From Patiria miniata (taxonomy: Eukaryota; Echinodermata; Asteroidea; Valvatida; Asterinidae), in the NCBI RefSeq assembly GCF_015706575.1, contig NW_024037051.1, positions 16,883,153 to 16,947,152 on the forward strand: 64,000 nt of DNA, given 5' to 3'. The notes below the pieces were generated by a model, which worked only from the letters and a program-made list of their open reading frames with translations, was not told where the DNA came from and did no database searches. Below are positions 1 through 10,978 of the stretch, piece by piece. The translations under genes were made by a program, and so were the position numbers. Positions within the stretch are counted from its first letter, which is position 1, and every line of letters begins with the position of its first letter.

Positions 1-2552
1 AGTTGCCGAAAGGAGAAGGTTTGTACTTCGTCGAGCAAACAGATTCTCAAAATCCTCTTTCTGTCATTGTGTATGGGTATGAAGAACGCGAATCCTATGG
101 CTATGCCGCTGGTCTGTCTCTCCCCAGCAATAAACATGTGCTGAGTTTGACACCGTACTATTTGCGAGAACTTGGTGGCGAGCTTCTCACGATGACTGTT
201 CCCTGTTTGCAAACAAATGCTATATCCTTTCAAATTGCTGCAAAGTGCAAGTTTGCCACTGGCTTTGGAGACGTCATTGTTTCTGGTGAACGCACTGACA
301 CTTACACTGTTGTCTGTATCACTCCTACTTTTTACAAGAACGGACTTACATCTGTCTATGTATCACTTGACGATGGTGGATCATTTCCATACTCCGGCAT
401 TGTCTACGTTGCATCTGAAGAGGATCTGCCGCCACTCGTTCAAATCCAACAGGTGAATTCCGAGTATGGAGATGGCATCATTGACCTAACCTCAGATGAT
501 CCGATCCTGTTCTCCTGGGATCCTAGAATTCTTGGTGAAGGTGTTTCACATGTGACTGTTATGATGCAAGACACAGATTACGACAGCGATGGGAATCCAG
601 TCTTGATGGAAGGTGTTACAGTGCAGAGCAATGTCTTGAACAACGGTAGTCTGATGATACATCCAAGCGACCTCCAATCCCTCACCAGTGATGGTTTGTC
701 ACTCGCAGCATTTTATCTTACTCCGTCTGGAATAAGAAGACGAAGAAATGTTGGAGCTTTGTTGCGGCGCCTAAGATATTATGGTCCTGCAGCAATTATA
801 GTTACTGCAATCACCTGCGAAGTTTCAAAGTACCAGTTAAAGAAGACTGCGCCTACAGGACTGCCTCCATGTCCTTGCAACACAGGACAAGCTGACCGAG
901 ACCTGAATTTTCAGGAGGCCAATTTTGCGAATTTCTTCTTTCATCCAGGTGCTGATAACTGTTATAGGTCTGTTAATTCATTGCCGACTGGAGCAGGTCA
1001 ACAGTGCTGTTACGGGAAAGACGGTAACATCCTGGTAGGTCCGCCTGGGGGAGGAACAGTCGACAGGTACAGTCCAGGAGATCATTTCTGGAAGCATCAA
1101 TGGTTCGATGTTCTTCCTTGGCTTTGCTTATGCAAACTGTCAAACAACTGTAAAGAATATTACAAGTACAGGCCATCGGATGATTGTTCTGACTACGACC
1201 CACCTCGACCGGCTGGGGGCACTGGGGATCCTCATCTGACAAGTCTGGATGGCTACAAATTCACTTTCAACGGAGCCGGGGAATTTCTGATGGCGTCATC
1301 TGCAGTACATAACTTAACCTTTCAAGCCCGTATGGAGAGGTACCGCAACACCAATGCCTCTGTGTACACGGCTTTCGTTCTTCAAGTGAACGATTCTTCA
1401 AAAGTCCAGGTGCAGATGTCTAACATGAACGAGACACTGATGCTTGTAGACAGTGAGCCGTTGCGTCTTGACTCAATCCCCGTCAAAGTTCATCACCTCA
1501 GAGGTGTTCGAATCCGCTTCAACTCTGACATGACCAAAATCAGCATAGCATTCAGTGCTGGCATCGCTGCCACCGTGTACATGAATACCGAGGTGATGTC
1601 TTTCATCGCTCAACTGGACACACATTTCCAGGGTCAAGTTCAAGGACTTCTTGGAAACCTAAACGGAAACCCAGATGACGATCTTCAGTTCCCAAACGGA
1701 ACCATTCTGGAGCCCGGTTCTCCGCTGAAAGAACTTCATGAGTTTGGCTTGAAGTGGTTGGTGGCTCCAGAGGAGTCCATATTCACCTACATTTCCCCAT
1801 TTGACTACAGCACATACCACTTTCCTAAGTTTTCCCCGACCTTCGAGGTTCCTGATCTGAACCAAGTGAGTCAGGAAATCATGGACCTGTGTGGCGATTC
1901 CATTGATTGCGTCTTTGATGCGGTAATCACCGGCAGCCTGTCTTTTGCTAACGAGACTCTTGTGGTGACAGTCACAATAGCTGAAGTCAAGAAAGGATTG
2001 GTCAAGATTGTCAGCTGTGGCTACCCGGGTGATGTGGAGAACGGGTTGCTGTCGGGGTCTGTGTATCTCGTGAATGCCTCAGTAGATGTGGCTTGTGATG
2101 ATGGCTTCACCTTGAAAGGGTCCTCCAAATTGACCTGTCTTGAGGATGGTCAGTGGTCGTCTGATCTCTCTGTTTGTGATGACGTCAACTGTGGCTACCC
2201 GGGTAATGTGGAGAACGGATTGCTGTCAGGGTCTGTGTATCTCGTGAATGCCACTGTGGATGTGGCTTGTGATGATGGCTTCACATTGAATGGGTCTTCC
2301 AGATTGACCTGTCTTGAGGATGGTCAGTGGTCGTCTGATCTCCCTGTTTGTGCTGGCATAAAAAATGGAGAGAAGGAAGGGCTAGCACCCGGCATCATAG
2401 CTGGTTTTGTTGTTGGTGCCGTGATTGCTGTACTTGCAATCTGTGGTCTGATTTACATTTTGAGGAGGAGAAACATGAAGAGAAACAAGTACAAGGTGGT
2501 CCATACGCGAAATGTTTATTTTTCTAAGACACAGCCATGCAGTGACGATTGA
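1..2552 (+). CDS. Copy 1: IgGFc-binding/AMOP/VWD/sushi membrane protein, 3' part (5'-truncated)
   Basis: The reading frame is open from the left edge (codon boundary at base 3) to TGA at 2550-2552, giving 849 codons of the C-terminal part. By comparison with the other copies, roughly the first 420 residues lie outside the window. Seen in order: the end of the IgGFc-binding-like region, RRRR at nt 735-746 followed by a basic hydrophobic cassette, a cysteine-rich AMOP domain (GAGQQCCYG signature), VWD starting at GDPH (nt 1224-1235) and closing with GLLGNLNGN, two sushi modules of 54 residues, a transmembrane helix and a 29-residue basic tail containing YKVV, a possible YxxPhi sorting motif. 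The rear layout resembles SUSD2. It is probably a type I surface protein; a role in recognition or adhesion is inference. The sequence is mosaic: the 5' portion is closest to copy 4, AMOP-VWD to copy 2, and the tail to copy 3. Confidence 0.9.
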   Translation, partial: LPKGEGLYFVEQTDSQNPLSVIVYGYEERESYGYAAGLSLPSNKHVLSLTPYYLRELGGELLTMTVPCLQTNAISFQIAAKCKFATGFGDVIVSGERTDTYTVVCITPTFYKNGLTSVYVSLDDGGSFPYSGIVYVASEEDLPPLVQIQQVNSEYGDGIIDLTSDDPILFSWDPRILGEGVSHVTVMMQDTDYDSDGNPVLMEGVTVQSNVLNNGSLMIHPSDLQSLTSDGLSLAAFYLTPSGIRRRRNVGALLRRLRYYGPAAIIVTAITCEVSKYQLKKTAPTGLPPCPCNTGQADRDLNFQEANFANFFFHPGADNCYRSVNSLPTGAGQQCCYGKDGNILVGPPGGGTVDRYSPGDHFWKHQWFDVLPWLCLCKLSNNCKEYYKYRPSDDCSDYDPPRPAGGTGDPHLTSLDGYKFTFNGAGEFLMASSAVHNLTFQARMERYRNTNASVYTAFVLQVNDSSKVQVQMSNMNETLMLVDSEPLRLDSIPVKVHHLRGVRIRFNSDMTKISIAFSAGIAATVYMNTEVMSFIAQLDTHFQGQVQGLLGNLNGNPDDDLQFPNGTILEPGSPLKELHEFGLKWLVAPEESIFTYISPFDYSTYHFPKFSPTFEVPDLNQVSQEIMDLCGDSIDCVFDAVITGSLSFANETLVVTVTIAEVKKGLVKIVSCGYPGDVENGLLSGSVYLVNASVDVACDDGFTLKGSSKLTCLEDGQWSSDLSVCDDVNCGYPGNVENGLLSGSVYLVNATVDVACDDGFTLNGSSRLTCLEDGQWSSDLPVCAGIKNGEKEGLAPGIIAGFVVGAVIAVLAICGLIYILRRRNMKRNKYKVVHTRNVYFSKTQPCSDD

Positions 2553-5500
2553 CGAAATCGTTGACTCTAATTAATGTTCTAGTCGGTTCTGGTTGCATTT
2601 AGGCCATGTCGAAGTAAGAAGCTCAATAACACTGCAGAGGTATCGCAACAGCCGTTGCAAATGTTTGCTTTTGATCATGATCATTATAGCCAAATCATTA
2701 ATTAGTACAATTTATATCGCCGCGCTTTATATGTAGACCTTTTAGCCAGCTTATTAGATATAATTTCGCTTAGATTACCAAGAAAAAATATGAATTGAAT
2801 TACACAATCACCTGCGTACATAACCAGGATATGAGTCTGAATCGGATGCATATTTGTAACAATAAGCAGAATTTGTTATAAAACCAAGTACCTGCCAATT
2901 AAAAATTGTATGATTCTATGGTATTTCGTGAAAATGAAATTGAGTTTTGAAAACGACAGTTATATAATTAATGTATTCAAACATGAACATTTTATGTATA
3001 CTAAATTTATTATGTAAAAGTGATTGCTCTTGTAACGTCATTACAAAAAACGGAATGAAATTAATATGGTTTATAGGTTTTATAATGTTAATGGTTGAAT
3101 GGTGTTTTAAACTTTGCTTTATGAAAACTTTCCAAATAGCCGTTTGCTTAGACTTTTGTACAGAGTCGGTTTATTTTCAGAATGTTTATGTTTCAAAGGT
3201 AAAGGGTTTTTAAACCCTTTTTAATCAATTAAAATTGATTTCAGAATTTAATAACAAGATAACATTTTAATTCCTTTTTTTCATTTAATATTTCACAAAT
3301 TTTAAAAGTACAATTCGCGGTTATTTATGTATTAAATGTTTTGATTTTAAAGGTTCGTTGAAAATCGAACATAATTGTAGTTATTAATTCTTAGGTTGTA
3401 ACGAATGTAGATGGTTTAACCGATAAACGGTTGTCAATACAGAATGAAGACTGTCAGCTAGTTGGACCATGTCATGAATTTTTCTTGGGAGCATATTTTG
3501 TGAAACTTTCTATTCCTGTTATATGCATGAAAACCCTTTGACATCCCTTTTTGGTTAATCATTTTTGAAAGGTGCACTTTTTGAAACATTTTAAATGATC
3601 CGTGGACATGCTTTCTACCAAATAAAGATCATAACTTCAAAACTTAATTATTTAGTTACGCATTTTCTCTGCACTTCAAGCTACGATTTTGGTTTTATTT
3701 AATGAAAAGGAGGCCATTAAAAGAGCTTTAATATGATGTACAACTTGGCTTTCTGGATGCTATGGTTTTGAAGATACAAGTATTTAAAGTTCGGAGGTCA
3801 TGCTATTTAGTCAAATGTTGGTTGACCCGTATCCCAAAAACTAATGAGCCAAATTCCAAAAAAAACAAACCAATTCCGGGGGTTTTCTCATATAGGCCAA
3901 TCATCACAACAAATTTCGTTTAAATCTGTGAGTCGGGTAAAAAATCGTGTTGATCTGACACGGAATGACCTCTCAGCTTAGAGTAGAACAAGCCAACGAT
4001 AACGTAACGTATGACTATTAAGGAATAAACGAAAATATTGAAATTACTACGTATTTCTGTCTAAACGAATTACAGCCTAGTAGATTTAAATACTTTTTAA
4101 GTATTATGGAGTGAATAGATTATCATACTTATTATTAAGATTATTGTTATTGGCATGGGTGTACTTCAAATTGGTTTACTTTGCCGTTGAATTGTGATCA
4201 GACTGCTTGAACAGGTTTTAATTAAAACTTGCAGAAATATTGCCTTTATCACAAAGTATTCTCGCTTTTAAGTTTTACAGCAAAGTATAGATTTAAGCAT
4301 ATAGTTAAGTGTATGAGATGTATCAGTGAGTATCAATTTAATATGCAAAGTGTATTTGCCTAAAGGTTTTAATTAAAATATGCAGAAACTTTGCATTTGC
4401 TGTAGCATATATTTTCCGCTTAGAAGTATTACAGCGAAGTAGATAGACCGACTGTTGTTTTGAATATCATATCATCGTAAAAATAGTTTAACAGCAAGAT
4501 GTATATAACACTGATTTAACTTTGATTGTACTCAGATTTGAAACGGGGATTGCAAAGGTTTGTTATAAAAATGTCATGCATGCAGAATTTATTTCGAAAG
4601 TCATGGTAACATCTATCAATCGAGTGTTCATTATCATGAGTGGAGTGTTTGTGATTTGTCAACAAAATATATTCAATCCGAAGGGCCATTGAAAACAGCC
4701 AACTACATGTATAATTGTATTTATTCACTTCAAAGCCTCATCTACCCCCTCCCATCCTAGCCACCCTCTTTGAACAATCAAGGATCCACCTCTTTGATTT
4801 TCAAAACTCCAGTGACAGCCACGTTGTGCAACAGATTCAGGTAACAAAGATTTCCTAATCCAGATTGGTTTTCTTAACGCGGGACGAAGGTGCAGCTTGT
4901 TGATTCTACGAAGTAAGCAATCCAATTGATAATGAAATTTCAACGACTTCATAAAATTTCAACGACTTGCGTCACCATCATTGGTCAACCTGATTATTTA
5001 AACACAGGGAACTTCCCCTTAAAAGTGCTGACATCCTTCTAATCTCTTCAAGGTCTTAGTTTAACACTAGACTTGGAATATAAACAGTGTCATCTAGCAG
5101 TCAGCCCCCCCCCCCATCCCTCCCCCAATTAAAACAGACCTTACCATATACGGGACTATCAGGAAAAAGATCGGCCAAATGTAACAATCTCCCACAGGTA
5201 AGGTATAGGCCTAGGCCTAATGAGGAGATCAAAAACTTTGATCTGTGAAACTGTACCGGATGAAAAACTGTACCTGTAGCCGGGAAAGATTGCCATATGA
5301 TATTAGACACTATAGCAGAACTGTAGCTATTGAGGGGGTAGTAACAGGTCTTACAAGATAGATTCTTGGGTAAAAAGACCAGATGCGCTTTAGGAACCGA
5401 GGAGAAAAATCGAAAGATAACAAGTCATATATCATACGTAGACCTATATTTCACAAATTTCCAGGAAAACGATCTGCCAAAGTTAACAATATCGAAATGT

Positions 5501-6046
5501 CAATGGTCAACCCACCAAAAATTGAAAAGACAAAAATGAAAGATGATAATGTTGATCATCATTATTCTGTGCAGCCTGAACACATGTGAGAGTTTTGAGT
5601 TTTGAATATTTTAACTATTTTTAAAAGAATTTTTAATTATGGGGACTTATTACTTGTGTACATGGTATTTTTTTAAACTGCACCCTATAGACTTACAAAA
5701 ATAAGGGTTGGGAAGAGCTGGAACTCAATTTACACATGAGGGTGCTATTGACCAATCCGTAGGCAGGAATACGTATTAATCGTTGTGTGTGTGTCTTATG
5801 TCGCAGCTTCAAAGACAAACATGCAAGTTTAGTTTGAAAATAATTGCCCTTCTTCTCCCCAACAATCCTTCCTTTGTAATGCGTTGCAACTGGTTCGGTT
5901 GAGAAAGAGGAGGCGTTTTATTCAAGCCAAATAAGAAGTTGAACACCCAGTCTTGTTTAGATGTAGGTTTAGCTAATTTGTTACACGAAACAATATAGCG
6001 CCGTGATGTGCCAAACGGCCTATTCCCTACCAAACCTGGGAGCTTA
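2553..6046 (+). other. 3' flank of copy 1 (long-tail type)
   Basis: This is AT-rich DNA with no credible gene. It aligns by eye almost throughout with the flank of copy 3 from 33586, which shows that gene and flank were duplicated together. It should contain the 3' UTR, but I could not fix a polyadenylation site. Small open frames here do not keep their reading frame in the paralogous flank. Confidence 0.6.
4065..4445 (+). repeat. Degenerate repeats with TTACAGCGAAGTAGAT core, set 1
   Basis: Three related blocks have the core near 4070, 4275 and 4429. Each is preceded by an AT-rich lead containing a TTTAATTAAAA-like string. Equivalent sets lie downstream of every other gene copy, so the repeats predate the gene duplications. 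No function is evident. Confidence 0.45.
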
Positions 6047-6413
6047 GGCCAAAAAAAAAAGTCTCCGGTTTCTGGTATGCGCGCGCGTCGCCGTAGCCAT
6101 GCGCGTCGGCAAAATGAAAAAGTTTTTTTTTCAATGAAAGATGATGTCTCAAAACTGCCAAACTCACTGGTTTGACTGGAATCCTGCTGCTGCACAATTT
6201 TAACGTGTTTTTAGATTGGGTTATGGTCGAGAATAAGCTTTATGTGGCCTCTCTGGACTCCCATATATTTGCACTAAGTTTAGTCGGGCATCATTTGCAG
6301 TCATCAGCACACATATGAAGCAAAAAAATCAGGTAAAAAAAAAAAAAGCCGTGTCGCCGCACCACTTTTTGGGCAAGCTCCATACAAGAAACCGGAGACT
6401 TTTTTTTTTGGCC
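6047..6413. mobile_element. GGCC-ended inverted-repeat element (MITE-like), copy 1, full length
   Basis: The 367-bp element starts GGCC plus an A run plus GTCTCCGGTTTCTGGTATG, and ends with the inverse (CCGGAGAC, T run, GGCC). It encodes nothing credible. It is flanked by an exact 26-bp direct duplication at 6021-6046 and 6414-6439. The paralogous interval near 37123-37152 keeps the uninterrupted site with one copy of that sequence. A second full copy lies inverted at 15729-16096 and a 3'-truncated one at 52694. Confidence 0.75.
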
Positions 6414-7240
6414 TATTCCCTACCAAACCTGGGAGCTTATCCTTGCAGGGTAAACATAAATGTGTATTAACAAATATCGCATGACATTCAACACGGATTA
6501 TAGCAGCTGCATGTTCCAGCGGTTGGAACAATAATTGATTGTAATTTACTTTTGTATATTCAACATTCAAAGGGTGGATATTCTTTGATTAAAATGGCTC
6601 CGATGCTTTGCGTCCACGCTCATTCGAATCATTGGGGTTTAAGCCATGGATTAGGAGTGCCTGCACAATAACAAATGTTCAAAATGCACTTGGTAATTTT
6701 GTTGTTATTACAACAATATTTAGACTGACACTTTTTTGGAGACATACCATACATAGTAATCACCGAGGCCTGTTTAAAGCGGATTACTGCCCCCGAGTTC
6801 CAGCTCACAGAAACGCTGTAGGAGGATCATGAAAACAATCTGTCATCCACCCTAAACTCATTTCCCCCTTCAAAAATCCACAGTGCGTAAATAGTCTGTA
6901 GTCATGTCATAACCACTTCCAAACCGATTTTCCGTAATAAACTTTTCAGGTCGATGCTATACTTTCCAAAGCGAACCTTTGAGGCGGATTTTGGATTTCC
7001 CCGTCTGTTTAAGTGCGCAACGCTCGCCGTCCTAGTCTGTGGAATAGACAATGTCCTGCTATAGCGTGTATGATATGCGTGAAGTTTATGCAAAACAGCA
7101 CTACGTCTTGACCTGCAGATTCTAACCTTCTATTCTGTCTTAGGTAACCCGATGCTGTATGAACTACTAATCGTCAGGCATTGACGTCTAGGGTTCTCAC
7201 AACTTTCTGTTCGCTTTGTGGTGTTATTTGTTCTTTTCAG

Positions 7241-7480
7241 ATCAAATAATACTTGCCACTGAGCTGAATGCACTATGCACATTTCAGCTGAGATCGGGTC
7301 AGAACCAAGGTCACAATGTGTTTTTTTTATCTCTTTATTTGGTGGTGCGCTGTTTGTTCTCACTTTAACCAACGTTATTGTGCTGAAATGTCAGGTGACT
7401 CATCAGCAGCATACAGCTTGTGACCTCAGCCAAGTTTGGAAGAAAAAAAAGTCAACAAAAGAGAGCAGTGAAAATCCCAG
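7241..7480 (+). other. Candidate non-coding exon A (set 1)
   Basis: A 240-bp block is preceded by a pyrimidine-rich acceptor-like end (TTCTTTTCAG) and followed by a donor-like CAG/GTAAGC. Equivalent blocks, 220-237 bp long with matching edges, lie before the next genes at 27471, 38043 and 52201. Length differences are not multiples of three and the frames differ, so if transcribed it is untranslated. Use as a 5' leader exon of the downstream copy is inference. Confidence 0.4.
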
Positions 7481-8941
7481 GTAAGCGAAACAGGCTCATT
7501 GTATGCTTTGTCTGGGGACCGTGTCCCAATCAACATGTGCATGAAGTGCACAGTTTTATTTACAACTGATGAAATTCTCATGAATATCCGTTAATGCTAA
7601 CTTGACTTATTTAAAGATCTGATTTGGCTCCATTCCAATGGAAAAGCTGACGTAACTAAAAGCATATATAACGCCAATAAGAATGTTAGGCTAAATATGG
7701 ACAACACAGCACCTGACACTCCACAATCCAAATGTCCATGAAACATGGTTAAGTAGTCTTGTATAAGCTAGATTCTAACATTATCTCCGACATGAATATG
7801 TTCTGATAAAACACAATTTTAAGTCTCATGTAATAATTGAGGTAGGGCCTTCGAGTCTTGGATCTGTCTTGAACTACAAAAGATGCACACACCAGTATCT
7901 ACTGCAACACAAAATCCCTCTACTGTTTGATTTCCATTAAGGTGGGGTAAAATTAGCATTTGAAGAGCTGTGATATCTCTGGATTTAATGAAAAGATTTT
8001 CACAGGAATTGGAGTAGTAGGCAAGACTGTATTTAAAAGTACTATCAAAATTGAAAACTAAATGTATGATTCCTTTTTAAGGCAGGTACGATTTGCTAAC
8101 TTGCCAACCGATAAAAATAGAACACATTCAACAACAGGGCTGACCCGATGCTCACCCCAAATAATAATAAAAGAGAGGACCTACCAAAATTAGATCGTCC
8201 TTGTTTTGCAATTTTTCCCAGGAAAAAAATAAGTCGTAACAATTCCATACATGGACATGACTTTACGCTCTACCTAACTACTACAATACAAGGGACTTTA
8301 CCTGATATTTCCCCGCTGAGTGTTGCAATCTCTACAGAATAATAGTGTACATCATAAAGAGGGATTTCAAAATAATTACTGCACATACTTGCTCATACTG
8401 CACAATGACATTGGTCTATAGGTATATACATGTACGATTTTCGTCTTAAAGTGATTGGTGATACATAATCTACGCAGGTATACTTTTTGAGTTGCAGACA
8501 GAGTCTGATTTAGCTCTATTCCAATAAAATATGAAGTGAAAGCTAACGCCACTAAGTATTCTATATTTGTACGACACAGCACCTGACACTCCACTTTCTA
8601 AATGTCTATTAGGCATGGCTATGTTATCTTGTATAAACAATATTTAAACGTTACAAACTTTGCTGACCCAATGCTCACCCCAAACGCTACAAAAGAGAGG
8701 ACCTACCCAAATTTGTTTGCCCTTGATTTCGCAATTTTTTCCAGGTACAAATAAGTCATACAAGGGAATTCCCCCGAACGTTCCCGGCTGAGTTTTGCAA
8801 TCTTTTCAGGGAAATATTTTACATAACAAAGAGGTTTTTCAAAACAATTGTGTGTTATGCTCATACTGCACAATTCCATTGGACTACACGTACGTACACG
8901 ATTCTCGCTGTAAAGTAATTGGAAATACATGTTCTACGCAG

Positions 8942-9009
8942 TTGCACTTCTGGTACTGCGGACAGACTGACAGGGAGTTTCTCTAGGAAATTAGCAGAAA
9001 AATCGAAAG
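8942..9009 (+). other. Candidate non-coding exon B (set 1)
   Basis: A 68-bp block lies between an acceptor-like TTCTACGCAG and a strong donor-like AAAG/GTATGT. It recurs with conserved edges at 28778, 39313 and 54024. It is read as a 5' leader exon of copy 2, whose coding exon begins at 18394. Base matches fall at both edges in all four sets, although the set 3 acceptor side is altered. Confidence 0.45.
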
Positions 9010-9507
9010 GTATGTTTGTATTTGTTTCCATGGCCATATCGCCAAATTTTGTTAAATCTTCGACCTGAATTTAAATGGTACACTATTGGGAATTCCAAAT
9101 GTTCAACTGATTCCAAAACATTTTGTTTCCATTAATAGTTTCGTTCCAAGAGATAGTTAGTTATCCAAGAAATGTTTGACAAGTGTTGTTCCACTATTTA
9201 CTGGTATTATATATGGTTTCTGATTTTCAGAAAGCACGAAAAACATTTCAGTTTCCAACGTTATACACTCGTTACATTTCACATTGGTTGATTAAAAGTC
9301 GTATGTTATGCATGGAATACTTGGCCATTGTAATATACGAATTTGTTGCAAAGTCGAAATATAAAGGGCTGGTTACTGAAGTGCACATTGTTAGTAAATT
9401 CTAACAATGTTTTGTGATCGATTGATATTTTTTATTGAATGGAATCCCAAATTTCTGTATTTGCTCAGAGGTTAGAAAGCTCTGCTCATAATTTTCGATC
9501 GTATAAC

Positions 9508-10514
9508 CAGAGTTGTAATGACTCGAGTCAATGACTCGACTCGAGTCCGACTCGGTGACTCGACTCGACTCGAGTCCTGACAGGTAAATGACTCGACTCG
9601 ACTCGAGTCACTGCGAGCAAATGACTCGACTCGACTCGAGTCCCTCATCAGAATGACTAGACTTGACTCGAGAAAGGCTAATAAGACTCGAGTCCCAAAA
9701 ATAAAAGCAAAACTTACTTGCGAAAAATATTTGCAATGACTTACGCCGCGCCGTTCGCGTTGCCAGTTTTTGTTCACGTCACGTTATGTTCGCGAATTAT
9801 GTACGTTCATATACAGCGGCCGTCTGTTTTCCTTCCTCCATAATGATACAACAAACATACACCGTGTCGCGGACTCCCACCTTGTGGTTCTATAGCATGT
9901 AATGCTAAACCCGGAACCAGACTTAAAACGCATTTCTCAATCCGTGGTTTCATCATTGGTTTCGGGCGATTTCTTATAAAGCTCTTGGTGGAACGCTGGC
10001 TAAATTGATGTCCCGATTTCACACACACACAAAATGGATACAGATGGGACCACCTTTAAATAATCAGAAACAGTTTTGTATAATGTAATTAGGTTTTGAC
10101 GTTGTCAACGATCAGCGAACAACATAATCTAGACCCGAAGCCCAAACAGTTATAAGACCGAAGTTTCACATCTTCTTATCTGTGACGTGAGCTAGCAATG
10201 GAAACTGTTGGTTGGGTACCATACAGCATACTTTATGTCTTTGGATTTTTGTAATAGACTGGTGCCTTGTATTCTTTCTCTCTTGTGTTTGTTGCTTTTT
10301 ATTGTAATTTATTATATAGTGTTCAAATATTTGTGACTCGAATTGACTCGAGCTAAATACTTGACTCGACTCGACTCGACTCGACCACACACTGTGACTC
10401 GACTCGACTCGACTCGACCTTGTTGACCTAATGACTCGACTCGACTCGAGTCACTTCTTTAAAATGACTCGACTCGACTCGAGTCACAAAAATCAGTGAC
10501 TCGTTACAACTCTG
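9508..10514. mobile_element. Non-autonomous hAT-type element with GACTCGA subterminal repeats
   Basis: The 1007-bp element has ends CAGAGTTGTAATGACTCGAG and the inverse of CAGAGTTGTAACGAGTCAC. It is flanked by a perfect 8-bp target duplication CGTATAAC (9500-9507 and 10515-10522). Both subterminal regions (about 9518-9690 and 10335-10500) are arrays of GACTC/GACTCGA pentamers in inverted sense. The roughly 630-bp interior has no transposase frame. The 8-bp duplication and CAG-G-type ends fit the hAT superfamily. Confidence 0.88.
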
Positions 10515-10522
10515 CGTATAAC

Positions 10523-10978
10523 ACAAAAAACACGACCGACTGTTTTCAAAATTCTCATTTTGTGTAATAAATATTTAGGAATTTAGGAATTTGAAATGCA
10601 TGGATTTAAAATTAAAGATTCTGAACTAAAAGCCTCTTTTAACGCCATCATTTTGTTTTCTTTTTAGATATATATTTTTAACTTTTTGTCCCGCTAGTCG
10701 TCCACAGTTTGTTACAGTACTGACAAATTAAAAGCTTTTATAATGGATTGGAAATCTGAAAGAAAGGGTTGTATCGTCTGACGGTTCACAGAAATCCGCA
10801 TACAATGTATTTGTTTTGTCCGATGTTTCAATTTCCTTGATTTCTTGGTTCGTATTCTGTTGGCAAGAATTTGTGCTACGATTATAACTAAAACGGCGAA
10901 GCCGCCATGTCTTGCTGTCGAAGGCGGGAAGGGAGGGATCAAGGTAGGGTTGGAGATGGGCATGATGAAAGGGGATCA
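10523..10978. other. No feature seen
   Basis: This is the stretch between the hAT-type element and the foldback element. It contains a few short open frames on the minus strand that run into the foldback repeats. I see no gene or structured repeat here. Confidence 0.5.

Larger units (their letters stand above)
6440..9507 (+). other. Inter-gene flank carrying candidate exons A and B
   Basis: Apart from the two exon-like blocks annotated separately, I see no gene. The stretch aligns with 37150-39530 and in parts with the flanks after copies 2 and 4. Short open frames shift between the copies, so coding is unlikely. Confidence 0.5.

Noticed and set aside
7275..7484. Signal-peptide-like hydrophobic frame in candidate exon A
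   Set aside because: Indels that are not multiples of three break the frame in the other three copies of the block.
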